From the NCBI RefSeq assembly GCF_001422045.1, contig NZ_LMLW01000001.1:752972-816971 (forward strand): DNA of 64,000 nt, in the 5' to 3' direction. The notes under the pieces are model-generated. The model was not told the origin of the DNA. It saw only the letters and a list, made by a program, of their open reading frames with translations, and searched no databases. Shown here piece by piece: positions 16,862-23,724 of the stretch (positions are counted from its first letter, which is position 1; the number at the start of each line of letters is the position of its first letter). The translations under genes and the position numbers were made by a program. This stretch comes from Sphingomonas sp. Leaf242 (GTDB taxonomy: Bacteria > Pseudomonadota > Alphaproteobacteria > Sphingomonadales > Sphingomonadaceae).

Positions 16862-17500
16862 CTACACCAGAACCTTGTCCGGCCGACCGACCTCTTCGAG
16901 AACGGTCGTCGAGTCGATCTCCATCATCGGTTTGATCAGCCCGTCGCGGATGTCGTAGACCCAGCCGTGGAGCAGCACTTCCTGCCCGCGCGCGAACGCG
17001 CCCTGGATCGTCTTGGTACGCGCAAGGCGTAGAAGCTGGTCGCGGACGTTGACCTCGACCAGTCGGTTGACCTTTTGCTCGCGGTCGGGCTGCGCGTCGA
17101 TCTCGTCGGCATGGTCGTGCAGGACGCAGCGCGCGGTCGAGAGCCAGTCGTCGACCGGACCCGTCGTGCCGCCGTCGAGCGTAGCGCGGATCCCGCCGCA
17201 CGCATAATGGCCGCAGATGATGATGTGCCGCACGCCGAGCACGTCGACCGCATATTGCAGCACCGACATCAGGTTCATGTCGTCGTCGTTGACGAGGTTG
17301 GCGATGTTGCGGTGGATGAACATGTTGCCCGGCGGCGTCATCGTCATCTGTTCCGGGCTGACCCGGCTGTCCGAACAGCCGATCCACAGGAACTCCGGGT
17401 TCTGCCCGACTAGCTGGCGCTGGAAGAAATCCGCGCTTTCCTCGATGATCTCGGCCGACCACGCCTTGTTGGCGAGCAGGAGCTGTTTGTACTGCCTCAT
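16862..17500 (-). CDS. Beta-class carbonic anhydrase
   Basis: Interconverts CO2 and bicarbonate. The 212-residue protein has the zinc ligands C42 and D44 (IGCSDSRVSPE), H98 and C101 (ICGHYACGG), as in bacterial beta enzymes such as Can/CynT. The GNMFIHRNIAN motif is present. Its ATG overlaps the stop of the upstream SulP transporter gene (ATGA at 17497-17500), so the two are probably co-translated. The pairing suggests that it handles bicarbonate moved by that transporter, or balances cytoplasmic CO2/bicarbonate for biosynthesis. Confidence 0.94.
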   Translation of the reverse strand: MRQYKQLLLANKAWSAEIIEESADFFQRQLVGQNPEFLWIGCSDSRVSPEQMTMTPPGNMFIHRNIANLVNDDDMNLMSVLQYAVDVLGVRHIIICGHYACGGIRATLDGGTTGPVDDWLSTARCVLHDHADEIDAQPDREQKVNRLVEVNVRDQLLRLARTKTIQGAFARGQEVLLHGWVYDIRDGLIKPMMEIDSTTVLEEVGRPDKVLV

Positions 17501-19077
17501 GCGAAACGGACCTCGGTCTGGGGGGCGTTGATCAGCTTGACCGTGCGCAGCGCGAGATCGCCGCGGATGAGCACGGTGATGCCGCGATACGCGGCGCCCT
17601 TGATGAACGCGTTGATGATGTCGACATTGTCGAGATCGACATAGCTGGTCGACGACAGGTCGATCAGCAGGTTTGCGTTGTCGGGCACCTTGGCGAGCGA
17701 CTTCTGCAACTCGTATTTATGGATGAAATACAGATTGCGTCGCGCCCGGACGAGGCAGTCCTCGTCGTCGCAGGCAAAGGTGATCGCGGTGCGGAAGTTG
17801 CGCGCGACGACGAACACGAAGCCGACCGCGAGGCCGATGACGATCCCTTCTAGCAGGTCGGTAAACAGGATCGCGACCACCGTGACGACGAACGGGATGA
17901 ACTGCGTCCAGCCCTGCTTGAAGCGTTCGGTGTAGAGCTTGGGCTTGGTCAGCTTGTAGCCGGTCGCGATCAGCACCGCGGCGAGCGCGGACAGTGGGAT
18001 CAGGTTCAGCACTGCGGGGATCAGCGCGACGCTGACCAGCAGCCAGAAGCCGTGCAGGATCGTCGACAGCTTGCTCTCGGCCTTCGCGTCGACGTTCGCC
18101 GACGAACGCACGATCACCGAGGTGACGGGCAGGCCGCCGATCAGGCCGGACAGGATATTGCCGCCGCCCTGCGCCATCAGCTCCCAGTTCTTGTCGGTGG
18201 AGCGACGGCGCGGATCGATCTCGTCGACCGCCTTGACGCTCAGCAGTGACTCGAGGCTGGCGACGATCGCGAGCGTCACGGCACTGCTCCAGACGATGCC
18301 CATCGTAATACCGGAGAAATCGGGGAAGGTGAACAGCGACGGGAACTGCGACAGCGTCTGCGTGATCGGCACCTGGACGAGGTGCGTTGCCTGGAGCTGC
18401 CAGTCGGGCTTCACCAAACCGAGCAGCATATTGCCGAAGATGCCGATCAGCACGACGACCAGCGGGCCGGGGACGAAGCGCAGGGGACCGTCCTTCGGCT
18501 TGGCGCCATCCCACCAGAACAGGAAGGCGAGGCTGACGCCAGCAATCAGGATCGCGCCGGGCGTCACGCTCGCCGAGAGGCTGTCGAGGATCCGCGAGAA
18601 GGTGTTGACGCCGTTGGCCGTGGTGAATTCGAAGATGCCCACCGCCTCGCGGTCGAATCCGACCGCATGCGGGATCTGCTTCAGGATCAGGATCAGGCCG
18701 ATCGCCGCGAGCATGCCGGTGATGACCGACGACGGCACGAACTCGCTGAGAATACCGGCGCGGGTGAGCGAGAAGCAGATCTGGAGCACGCCCGACAGTA
18801 CGACCGCCATCAGGAACATCTGGTAGCTCGGCATGCTCTCGATCGCCGTGAGCACGATCACGGTAAGGCCGGCGGCGGGGCCGCTGACCGACAGCGGCGA
18901 CTTGGAGAACAGGCCGACCGCGATGCCGCCGACGATGCCGGAGATGATGCCGGCGAACAGCGGTGCGCCGGACGCGAGCGCAACGCCTAGACAGAGGGGC
19001 AGCGCGACGAGCGCGACGACGATGGAGGCGGGAAGATCCGCGCGCCATGTGGTAAGCTTTGGAATGAGAGTCGGCAC
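17497..19077 (-). CDS. SulP family anion transporter with STAS domain
   Basis: A 526-residue inner-membrane permease of the SulP/SLC26 family. About ten or more hydrophobic helices start with SIVVALVALPLCLGVALASGAP, which carries the SulP signature region, and the protein ends in a cytoplasmic STAS domain (about 415-526, NLLIDLSSTSYVDLDNVDII). The GTG at 19077 is chosen because AGGAG lies 5-6 bases upstream; a longer frame to 19143 lacks one. Fusion or linkage of SulP with carbonic anhydrase is typical of bicarbonate transporters, so bicarbonate is the likely substrate, though sulfate cannot be excluded. Confidence 0.9.
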   Translation of the reverse strand: MPTLIPKLTTWRADLPASIVVALVALPLCLGVALASGAPLFAGIISGIVGGIAVGLFSKSPLSVSGPAAGLTVIVLTAIESMPSYQMFLMAVVLSGVLQICFSLTRAGILSEFVPSSVITGMLAAIGLILILKQIPHAVGFDREAVGIFEFTTANGVNTFSRILDSLSASVTPGAILIAGVSLAFLFWWDGAKPKDGPLRFVPGPLVVVLIGIFGNMLLGLVKPDWQLQATHLVQVPITQTLSQFPSLFTFPDFSGITMGIVWSSAVTLAIVASLESLLSVKAVDEIDPRRRSTDKNWELMAQGGGNILSGLIGGLPVTSVIVRSSANVDAKAESKLSTILHGFWLLVSVALIPAVLNLIPLSALAAVLIATGYKLTKPKLYTERFKQGWTQFIPFVVTVVAILFTDLLEGIVIGLAVGFVFVVARNFRTAITFACDDEDCLVRARRNLYFIHKYELQKSLAKVPDNANLLIDLSSTSYVDLDNVDIINAFIKGAAYRGITVLIRGDLALRTVKLINAPQTEVRFA

Positions 19078-19293
19078 CAGGGCTCCTGTCGCTAAGGTGT
19101 CGGCTGGGAATACGTCCGCACCGGACGCATCTATCCATGCCACATGACAAATAGTTCATGTTCATTAATCGATGAACGGTGGCTGACTCAAGGCGGAATG
19201 TTGCGACGCGGAAGATAGTTGGAACGGACGAGTTTGGCTCGGCTTCGTCGCGCGCGGTTGCGTTGTCCGCGGGGACGCCTATCTCGGGCCGCT

Positions 19294-19833
19294 ATGGCTC
19301 GAAGCACGACACGATCTTCCGACTGGGGTTTTCCGCGCTGGCGCGAATATGGCGCGAGCACTGAGGCGGTGACCGTCCGGCTGTGCGACCGGCATGGCTG
19401 CAACGAGCCCGGTAATTGCCCGGCGCCGAAATCGCCGAACAGCCCGGACCGCTGGTATTTCTGCATGAACCACGCCGGCGAATATAATCGCGGCTGGAAT
19501 TATTTCGAAGGCTTGAGCGCGGAGGAAGCGGCCGAGCGCGAGGCGGCGGAAACGCGCACAGCTGACGGCTACACCGATCCGAAGCATTATGCCTGGGCTG
19601 GCTCGGGCGACGGAAGCCGGTCGCGTGACGAGATGCGCGCGTTGGAGGTACTGGACCTCGAACCCGATGCGACGTTCGAGGACGTGCGCGCGGCGTGGCG
19701 GCGGATGGCGAAGGCGAACCATCCGGATGTGCGCCCGAACGACAAGGACGCGGCGAAGCGGTTCCAGGGCGTGCAGGCGGCGTATGAGGTTTTGAAGGTC
19801 GCCGAGGATCAGCGGACCTGGAAACCGGCGTGA
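19294..19833 (+). CDS. J-domain protein with N-terminal cysteine cluster
   Basis: A 179-residue DnaJ-type co-chaperone. The C-terminal J-domain (about 115-178) contains the essential HPD tripeptide in AKANHPDVRP. The N-terminal half has a Cys/His cluster (LCDRHGCNEPGNCP, then WYFCMNHAGEYNRGW) that may bind zinc. Such J-proteins stimulate Hsp70 ATPase on specific clients. The start at 19294 is chosen because the preceding residues are low-complexity Arg-rich; an upstream start to 19219 is possible. The stop overlaps the next gene (GTGA). Confidence 0.82.
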   Translation: MARSTTRSSDWGFPRWREYGASTEAVTVRLCDRHGCNEPGNCPAPKSPNSPDRWYFCMNHAGEYNRGWNYFEGLSAEEAAEREAAETRTADGYTDPKHYAWAGSGDGSRSRDEMRALEVLDLEPDATFEDVRAAWRRMAKANHPDVRPNDKDAAKRFQGVQAAYEVLKVAEDQRTWKPA

Positions 19834-20177
19834 TCCGGGTTCTTGCCAGTCGCTGGCAGGGTAGCGTTCTGGTCTGCGGCAAATGTTCGAAAAAGCTCGA
19901 CGGCGGGTTCGGCGAGAAGGGCCGGACGCCACTCGTGAAACTGCTGCGTCAGGCGCTCGGCGTGAAGAAGGGCCGTAAGTCGGACCGCGGCGTTGTCGAG
20001 GTCAAGTGTCTCGGGGTGTGTCCGAAGAACGCGGTCGTGATAGTCGACGGCGCCCGGCCTGACCGCTGGATGCTGGTGCCGGCGGGGGCAGACGCCGACG
20101 AGGTTGTCGCAACTCTTCGCGAACACGGTAACGTGCTTTCACCCTTGCCGCCTCCAGCGTCTCCCCCTCTCTGCTGA
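19830..20177 (+). CDS. Thioredoxin-like [2Fe-2S] ferredoxin-domain protein
   Basis: A 115-residue protein with cysteines arranged VCGKCSKK near the N-terminus and VKCLGVCPKNAVVIV near residue 60, the pattern of thioredoxin-fold [2Fe-2S] proteins. The central strand pair and GVCPKN loop match the (2Fe-2S) ferredoxin family. The GTG at 19830 overlaps the J-domain gene stop by 4 bp, pointing to joint expression. The last dozen residues (SPLPPPASPPLC) are encoded by the edge of an intergenic repeat and may be a recent extension. The electron partner is unknown. Confidence 0.78.
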   Translation: MIRVLASRWQGSVLVCGKCSKKLDGGFGEKGRTPLVKLLRQALGVKKGRKSDRGVVEVKCLGVCPKNAVVIVDGARPDRWMLVPAGADADEVVATLREHGNVLSPLPPPASPPLC

Positions 20178-20190
20178 GAGAGGGAAGGGG
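20160..20190. repeat. Hairpin, partial family D-like repeat
   Basis: CTCCCCCTCTCT pairs with AGAGAGGGAAGGGG around CTG; outer CACCCTT and AAGGGTG extend the symmetry to about 20138-20220. It overlaps the last codons of the ferredoxin-like gene and lies before convergent sufE, so it may act as a terminator. Confidence 0.55.
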
Positions 20191-20230
20191 CCCGCTGCCA
20201 CTTGGCCGTAAGAAGGGTGAGGGCACTATC

Positions 20231-20638
20231 TCAGCCAGCGTACCGCTCGGCCGTCTCCCGGATCAACGCGATCATGTTTGGGATCCCCTGCGTCCGGTTC
20301 GAACTCAACTGCTTGCTCAGATCGAAAGGCGCTAGTTCCGCGGTGATGTCGGTCGCGACGATCTCGCCTGGCGCCTGATCCTGTACCGTCAGCAACACCA
20401 GCGCGATGATCCCCTTGGTGATCGCCGCATTCGAATCCGCGAGAAAGTGGAGCCGGCCATCATCGGTCGTGGTCGGATAGACCCAAACCGACGCCGAACA
20501 CCCGCGCACCAACGTCGCATCGGTCTTGAGCGCATCCGGCATCGCTTCGAGCTCTTTGCCGAGGTCGATCAGCAGGCGGTAGCGGTCGTCGGGTTCGAGG
20601 AAGTCGTATTCCTCGCGAATATCGGTGAGAGTGGCCAT
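20231..20638 (-). CDS. sufE: SufE family cysteine desulfuration protein
   Basis: A 135-residue sulfur acceptor that stimulates the cysteine desulfurase SufS during Fe-S cluster assembly. The active cysteine is C47 in LVRGCSASVWVY. The N-terminal EEYDFLEPDDRYRLLIDLGKEL helix pair and the C-terminal SKQLSSNRTQGIPNMIALI are family-typical. No suf operon genes adjoin it. It is convergent with the ferredoxin-like gene and separated from the psp operon by a family B repeat. Confidence 0.94.
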   Translation of the reverse strand: MATLTDIREEYDFLEPDDRYRLLIDLGKELEAMPDALKTDATLVRGCSASVWVYPTTTDDGRLHFLADSNAAITKGIIALVLLTVQDQAPGEIVATDITAELAPFDLSKQLSSNRTQGIPNMIALIRETAERYAG

Positions 20639-20710
20639 GGCGCGGTCGGTAGCGGTTCGGCCTCAGCGCTTCAACACCGGGGAACAAACCAGAGGCGTAT
20701 CTCTGGTTGC

Positions 20711-20816
20711 TACCACCCCGGCGAAGGCCGGGGTCCAGTTGGGGGACAGCTATGGTGAGGTACGGTAATTTGTTATTACTACCTCTCCAACTGGGCCCCG
20801 GCCTTCGCCGGGGTGG
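20711..20816. repeat. Palindromic repeat family B
   Basis: ACCACCCCGGCGAAGGCCGG (20711-20730) has its complement CCGGCCTTCGCCGGGGTGGT ending at 20816. The centre, rich in A/T, is not conserved. A second copy lies at 34721-34826. It sits between the psp operon end and sufE. Confidence 0.9.
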
Positions 20817-20836
20817 TCGTGTGGTTTTGGCGAGGC

Positions 20837-21076
20837 TTAAAGATCCACCCCGGCAGCGATCGCCTCGAGCTTCTTGATCCGCTCCCTCAAGTCGGCGATC
20901 TCGATCCGCGACCCGGTCGACACCGCGACCGGCATCCGACTGTCTTGTGTATGATCCAACTCCAGCCGCCGCAGCGAGAGCCATCCGCGCCATCCGGCCA
21001 AGCCACCGGCGACGATCATCGCTAGGCCCGCAAGGCTCGCCAGCGCCAGGGTGATGTAGACGTTCGGTTCGATCAT
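20837..21076 (-). CDS. Small PspB-like membrane protein (fourth extra gene of psp operon)
   Basis: 79 residues, not assignable to a named family. One transmembrane helix at about 8-30 (LALASLAGLAMIVAGGLAGW), a basic stretch, and a short C-terminal coiled-coil segment (IADLRERIKKLEAIAAG) that resembles the end of PspB and of its three upstream neighbours, but without the ERI-TD tail. It is the last gene of the pspA-led operon, 9 bp after the preceding gene. An inner-membrane role in envelope stress is inferred from position and topology only. Confidence 0.75.
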   Translation of the reverse strand: MIEPNVYITLALASLAGLAMIVAGGLAGWRGWLSLRRLELDHTQDSRMPVAVSTGSRIEIADLRERIKKLEAIAAGVDL

Positions 21077-21085
21077 GTCCGCCTC

Positions 21086-21328
21086 CTAGCGGTCGCGGAG
21101 CCGCTCGATCTCTCGGTCGAGATCGACGCTCTTGTGGTTGTCGGTGATCACGCGCTCCAACACCTGGATGCGCTCCTTCATCTGCTGCACCTCGTCGCGC
21201 AGCCGCAGCGCATCGACGCTGTCGACCGGGTTCGCCGGGGCGTCGCCCAGCGCGCGGTAGCGAGCGGTCAGCACCTTGGCGACCATCACGATCAGCACGA
21301 TGCAGACGACCATCGAAAAGGGGTTCAT
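21086..21328 (-). CDS. Small PspB-like membrane protein (third extra gene of psp operon)
   Basis: 80 residues. One N-terminal transmembrane helix (MVVCIVLIVMVAKVL), then a coiled coil with the shared motif MKERIQVLERVITDN and the terminal EIERLRDR that also ends the 97-residue neighbour. The same layout, TM followed by R-[IV]-x-V-L-E-R-[IV]-x-x-D, is seen in the two genes before it and loosely in PspB itself. Its ATG overlaps the stop of the preceding gene by 4 bp. The function is unknown; it is probably one of a set of paralogues arisen by tandem duplication. Confidence 0.78.
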   Translation of the reverse strand: MNPFSMVVCIVLIVMVAKVLTARYRALGDAPANPVDSVDALRLRDEVQQMKERIQVLERVITDNHKSVDLDREIERLRDR

Positions 21329-21675
21329 CGTGTCTCTCCTTCGGCGGGGCTCGCGGTGCGGCCCGTCAGCGTAAGCGTTGGCGACGTCTCTAAAGGTCGC
21401 GCTGGGGAGGGTGGATCGGCCCGGAGCCGTTCGATCTCGTCGGCAACGCCGATGCCCCGGTCAGTGACGATCCGTTCCAGTACCCGCACCCGTTGTTCCA
21501 GGCGTTCGGTGTGCGCCGCATATTGCGCGGACTTCTCGGCGGTCTGCGCATTGAGCGCGGTTGCCATGCGCTCCTTGTGCTTGATCCAGTCCTTGAAGAC
21601 GCTGCTGCCGATCCCGAGGATGACTGGCAGGCCGATCACGATGAAGACGAGAAGGAAGATCGTGAAGTTGTTCAT
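21325..21675 (-). CDS. Small PspB-like membrane protein (second extra gene of psp operon)
   Basis: 116 residues. A transmembrane helix at about 4-25 (FTIFLLVFIVIGLPVILGIG) resembles the PspB helix, which also contains FIGLPWVI. A long helix follows, then the motif LEQRVRVLERIVTDRG and DEIERLRADP. A Pro/Thr-rich tail of about 30 residues is extra compared with its neighbours. It overlaps the next gene by 4 bp (ATGA). The likeness to PspB supports an envelope-stress role; the partner is unknown. Confidence 0.8.
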   Translation of the reverse strand: MNNFTIFLLVFIVIGLPVILGIGSSVFKDWIKHKERMATALNAQTAEKSAQYAAHTERLEQRVRVLERIVTDRGIGVADEIERLRADPPSPARPLETSPTLTLTGRTASPAEGETR

Positions 21676-21687
21676 GATCCTTGTCCT

Positions 21688-21981
21688 TCAGCGGTCGCGA
21701 AGGGCTTCGATCTCGCGGGCAGTGCGCTCGGCGGGGTCGGTGGCGATGCGTTCGAGGACTGCGATCCGTTCCTCGAGCCGCGACACCTGCCCGGTCAACC
21801 GCTCGTTCTCGTTGCTGAGCAACAGGACCTTGCGGTCACCGTCGACATCGCCGTCTCGCCCGCGTTTGCGGCTACGCATTTCCGGTTCGAAGCCATGCTT
21901 GGCGCGGATCCAATTGTTCGCAACCCAAGCGACCGGTCCCACCGAAATCGCCACGATCGGTATCATCAAAGCCCAATCCAT
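21688..21981 (-). CDS. Small PspB-like membrane protein (first extra gene of psp operon)
   Basis: 97 residues. An N-terminal transmembrane segment (WALMIPIVAISVGPVAWVANN) is followed by a charged Arg/Asp-rich linker. The coiled coil contains NERLTGQVSRLEERIAVLERI and ends EIEALRDR. The ERIAVLERIATD core is the same as in the two downstream genes and similar to RVMTVERIIAAD of PspB. GGGAGA lies upstream of the ATG. It is placed 27 bp after pspC. It is not a known family by name; it is treated as a diverged PspB paralogue. Confidence 0.8.
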   Translation of the reverse strand: MDWALMIPIVAISVGPVAWVANNWIRAKHGFEPEMRSRKRGRDGDVDGDRKVLLLSNENERLTGQVSRLEERIAVLERIATDPAERTAREIEALRDR

Positions 21982-22008
21982 CGATATTCTCCCTGTTGAC
22001 GCCGCGTC

Positions 22009-22392
22009 TCAGCGCAGGCTGTCGATCTCTGCCGCGAGGCTGTTGCTGGAGCGGCTGGTATAGTGCGTCTCGATGTCGGCAAGTCGGCGGTCGATGTCGC
22101 GGAACTTGCTGCGGACCTCGGCGGTCGACCGCTTCGGGTTCGAGCGGACACCCTGCCAGAACTTCGCGTCGTCGGGGGTATCGTACAGGCCGATCGGCTT
22201 GGCGTGTCCCATCCATGCGACCATCCAATAGGCTAGCAGCGTCCAGGGAAATCCCCCGGCGAGCGTCAGGACGACCATGCCGACACGGACGAAGAGCGCG
22301 TCGACGCCGGTATAGTCGGCGATCCCGGCGCAGACGCCCTTCCACTTGGCGTTTTGCTTATCGAGATAAAACTGGGTGCGGCTACCGGACAT
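22009..22392 (-). CDS. pspC: Envelope stress response membrane protein PspC
   Basis: 127 residues. The PspC domain is clear: KWKGVCAGIADYTGVDALFVRVGMVVLTLAGGFPWTLLAYWMVAWM, with one strongly hydrophobic segment. In E. coli PspC senses secretin or membrane stress with PspB and releases PspA from PspF. Here the C-terminal extension (about 75-127) forms a predicted coiled coil (RSKFRDIDRRLADIETHY) ending AAEIDSLR, echoing the EIExLRDR tails of the extra small proteins. Only 1 bp separates it from pspB. Confidence 0.92.
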   Translation of the reverse strand: MSGSRTQFYLDKQNAKWKGVCAGIADYTGVDALFVRVGMVVLTLAGGFPWTLLAYWMVAWMGHAKPIGLYDTPDDAKFWQGVRSNPKRSTAEVRSKFRDIDRRLADIETHYTSRSSNSLAAEIDSLR

Positions 22393-22393
22393 G

Positions 22394-22693
22394 TCAGTTT
22401 CTCCGATCGATTGGGCGATCTGGCGTGCGGTCGGACTGGTGGTCCGACAGATACGGCGATTGCGTGGTGCCGAGACCCGGCTTCCAGTCGGGATTGTCGG
22501 CGGCGATGATCCGTTCGACGGTCATCACGCGGTCCTCGAGGCGGCGCGCGAGCGCCTGCATCTCGTCGAGCAGGCGTTCATCCTCTTCGGTGATCCGCGG
22601 CGCCTGCTTCCACTTGGTGATGTAGTGCAGGATCACCCAGGGCAGCCCGATGAAGAGGATGCCGCAGACCAGAACTGGCATGAAATCATCCAT
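22394..22693 (-). CDS. pspB: Envelope stress response membrane protein PspB
   Basis: 99 residues. One N-terminal transmembrane helix (MPVLVCGILFIGLPWVILHYI) followed by the coiled coil LLDEMQALARRLEDRVMTVERI and the DNPDW motif characteristic of PspB. It is longer than the usual 70-75 residues because of a polar tail (about 75-99). Together with PspC it relays membrane stress to PspA/PspF. It sits 1 bp after the pspA stop. Confidence 0.92.
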   Translation of the reverse strand: MDDFMPVLVCGILFIGLPWVILHYITKWKQAPRITEEDERLLDEMQALARRLEDRVMTVERIIAADNPDWKPGLGTTQSPYLSDHQSDRTPDRPIDRRN

Positions 22694-22694
22694 C

Positions 22695-23360
22695 TCAATC
22701 GTCCTTCCTCAGGCGCGCCTTGAGCGCGGCGAGCTGGGCGTCGACCTTGTCGTTGCTGCGCAACTCGGCGATTTCCTCTTCGAGCGTCTTGACGACCCCG
22801 AGCCCCATCGCGTCTGCGCGGCCCTCGGCTTCGTCGACGCGGCGATCGAGGATGTCGAAGCGGCTGAACGCCTCGTGCGTCTTCGGCCCGTTGTACATCT
22901 CGCGCAGCCGGGTGCGGTTGTTCGCGCTCTCGAGCCGGGTCTGCACCGCGTTCTGCTTGGTGCGCGCCTCGCGAAGCTTGGTCTGGAGCTTGGCGATGTC
23001 CTCTTCCGACGCGCGGAGCGCATCGTCGAGCACGCCGACCTCGGCCTTCAACTGCTCGGCCATGTCGAATGCCTTCTGGCGCTCGACCAAGGCTGCCTTG
23101 GCGAGGTCCTCGCGGTCCTTGCTCAGCGCCAGTTCGGCCTTCTCGGTCCAGTTGTCCTGGAGCTGCTCGAGCTTCGAGATGTGGCGGCGCATCTCCTTCT
23201 GGTCGGCGATGGTGCGCGCGGCGGAGGCGCGAACCTCGACCAGCGTTTCCTCCATCTCGAGGATGATCATGCGGATCATCTTCGACGGGTCTTCGGCCTT
23301 CTCGATGAGATCGGCGAAGTTGGCGGCGACGATGTCGCGGGTGCGGGAAAAGATGCCCAT
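22695..23360 (-). CDS. pspA: Phage shock protein A
   Basis: A 221-residue PspA/IM30 (ESCRT-III-like) coiled-coil protein. It starts MGIFSRTRDIVAANFADLIEKAEDPSKMI, the membrane-binding amphipathic helix plus the conserved turn. Long helices follow, and the EMEETLVEVRASAA block is characteristic. It binds damaged inner membrane and, when not bound, inhibits PspF. The ATG at 23360 is chosen to give the conserved N-terminus; the frame extends 12 codons upstream. It is the second gene of the transcript from the sigma-54 promoter, after a 47-residue ORF. Confidence 0.95.
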   Translation of the reverse strand: MGIFSRTRDIVAANFADLIEKAEDPSKMIRMIILEMEETLVEVRASAARTIADQKEMRRHISKLEQLQDNWTEKAELALSKDREDLAKAALVERQKAFDMAEQLKAEVGVLDDALRASEEDIAKLQTKLREARTKQNAVQTRLESANNRTRLREMYNGPKTHEAFSRFDILDRRVDEAEGRADAMGLGVVKTLEEEIAELRSNDKVDAQLAALKARLRKDD

Positions 23361-23408
23361 GTAAATCCTACTCCAGGGGTCGGCCCGAGGCTCCAAGCCT
23401 GCGGGGTC

Positions 23409-23552
23409 TTATGCCACGATCGAGGTGTGAACCGCGATAGGCGTTGTGGTGGTTGCGATGGCGGGGCCTACTGCGCCGAGGACGCAGGTTGCGCTGACGA
23501 CGATGGTGCAGAGCGTGGCGGCGACGGTGCGGGCGATGGTGGTGTTGAACAT
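23409..23552 (-). CDS. 47-residue secreted or membrane peptide, first gene of the psp operon
   Basis: Starts MFNTTIARTVAATLCTIVVS and continues through a hydrophobic core (CVLGAVGPAIA) to a Thr-rich end, HTSIVA. It looks like a cleavable Sec signal peptide with a short mature part, or a single membrane-spanning peptide. AAGGGG lies 6-9 bases before the ATG. It starts about 47 bases downstream of the predicted sigma-54 transcription start and ends 48 bp before pspA. It has no recognised family. Conservation in relatives would decide whether it is translated and functional. Confidence 0.6.
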   Translation of the reverse strand: MFNTTIARTVAATLCTIVVSATCVLGAVGPAIATTTTPIAVHTSIVA

Positions 23553-23608
23553 GGTGGGTCCCCTTTAAGGATGGTTAGTTCCGCTATTCGGCTGGTTGCC
23601 TGAAGCAT

Positions 23609-23624
23609 TGCATCTGTCGTGCCA
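23609..23624 (-). promoter_or_regulatory. Sigma-54 promoter of the psp operon
   Basis: Read on the minus strand: TGGCACGACAGATGCA. The GG and GC dinucleotides are 10 bases apart as required, and only one core base departs from TGGCAC-N5-TTGCA. It faces the 47-residue ORF and pspA. PspF is a sigma-54 activator encoded divergently next to it, which fits exactly. Upstream activator sites should lie between 23625 and 23724 but were not resolved. Confidence 0.85.
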
Positions 23625-23724
23625 GTTTCGAAAATGGCGGAATTGCAGGGGTTTACGCGATTTTGGCTGTCTGGGCGGTACCGCAAGCTTGCCAAGAGTT
23701 GGGAATTCGCGCCACATCTTCGCC

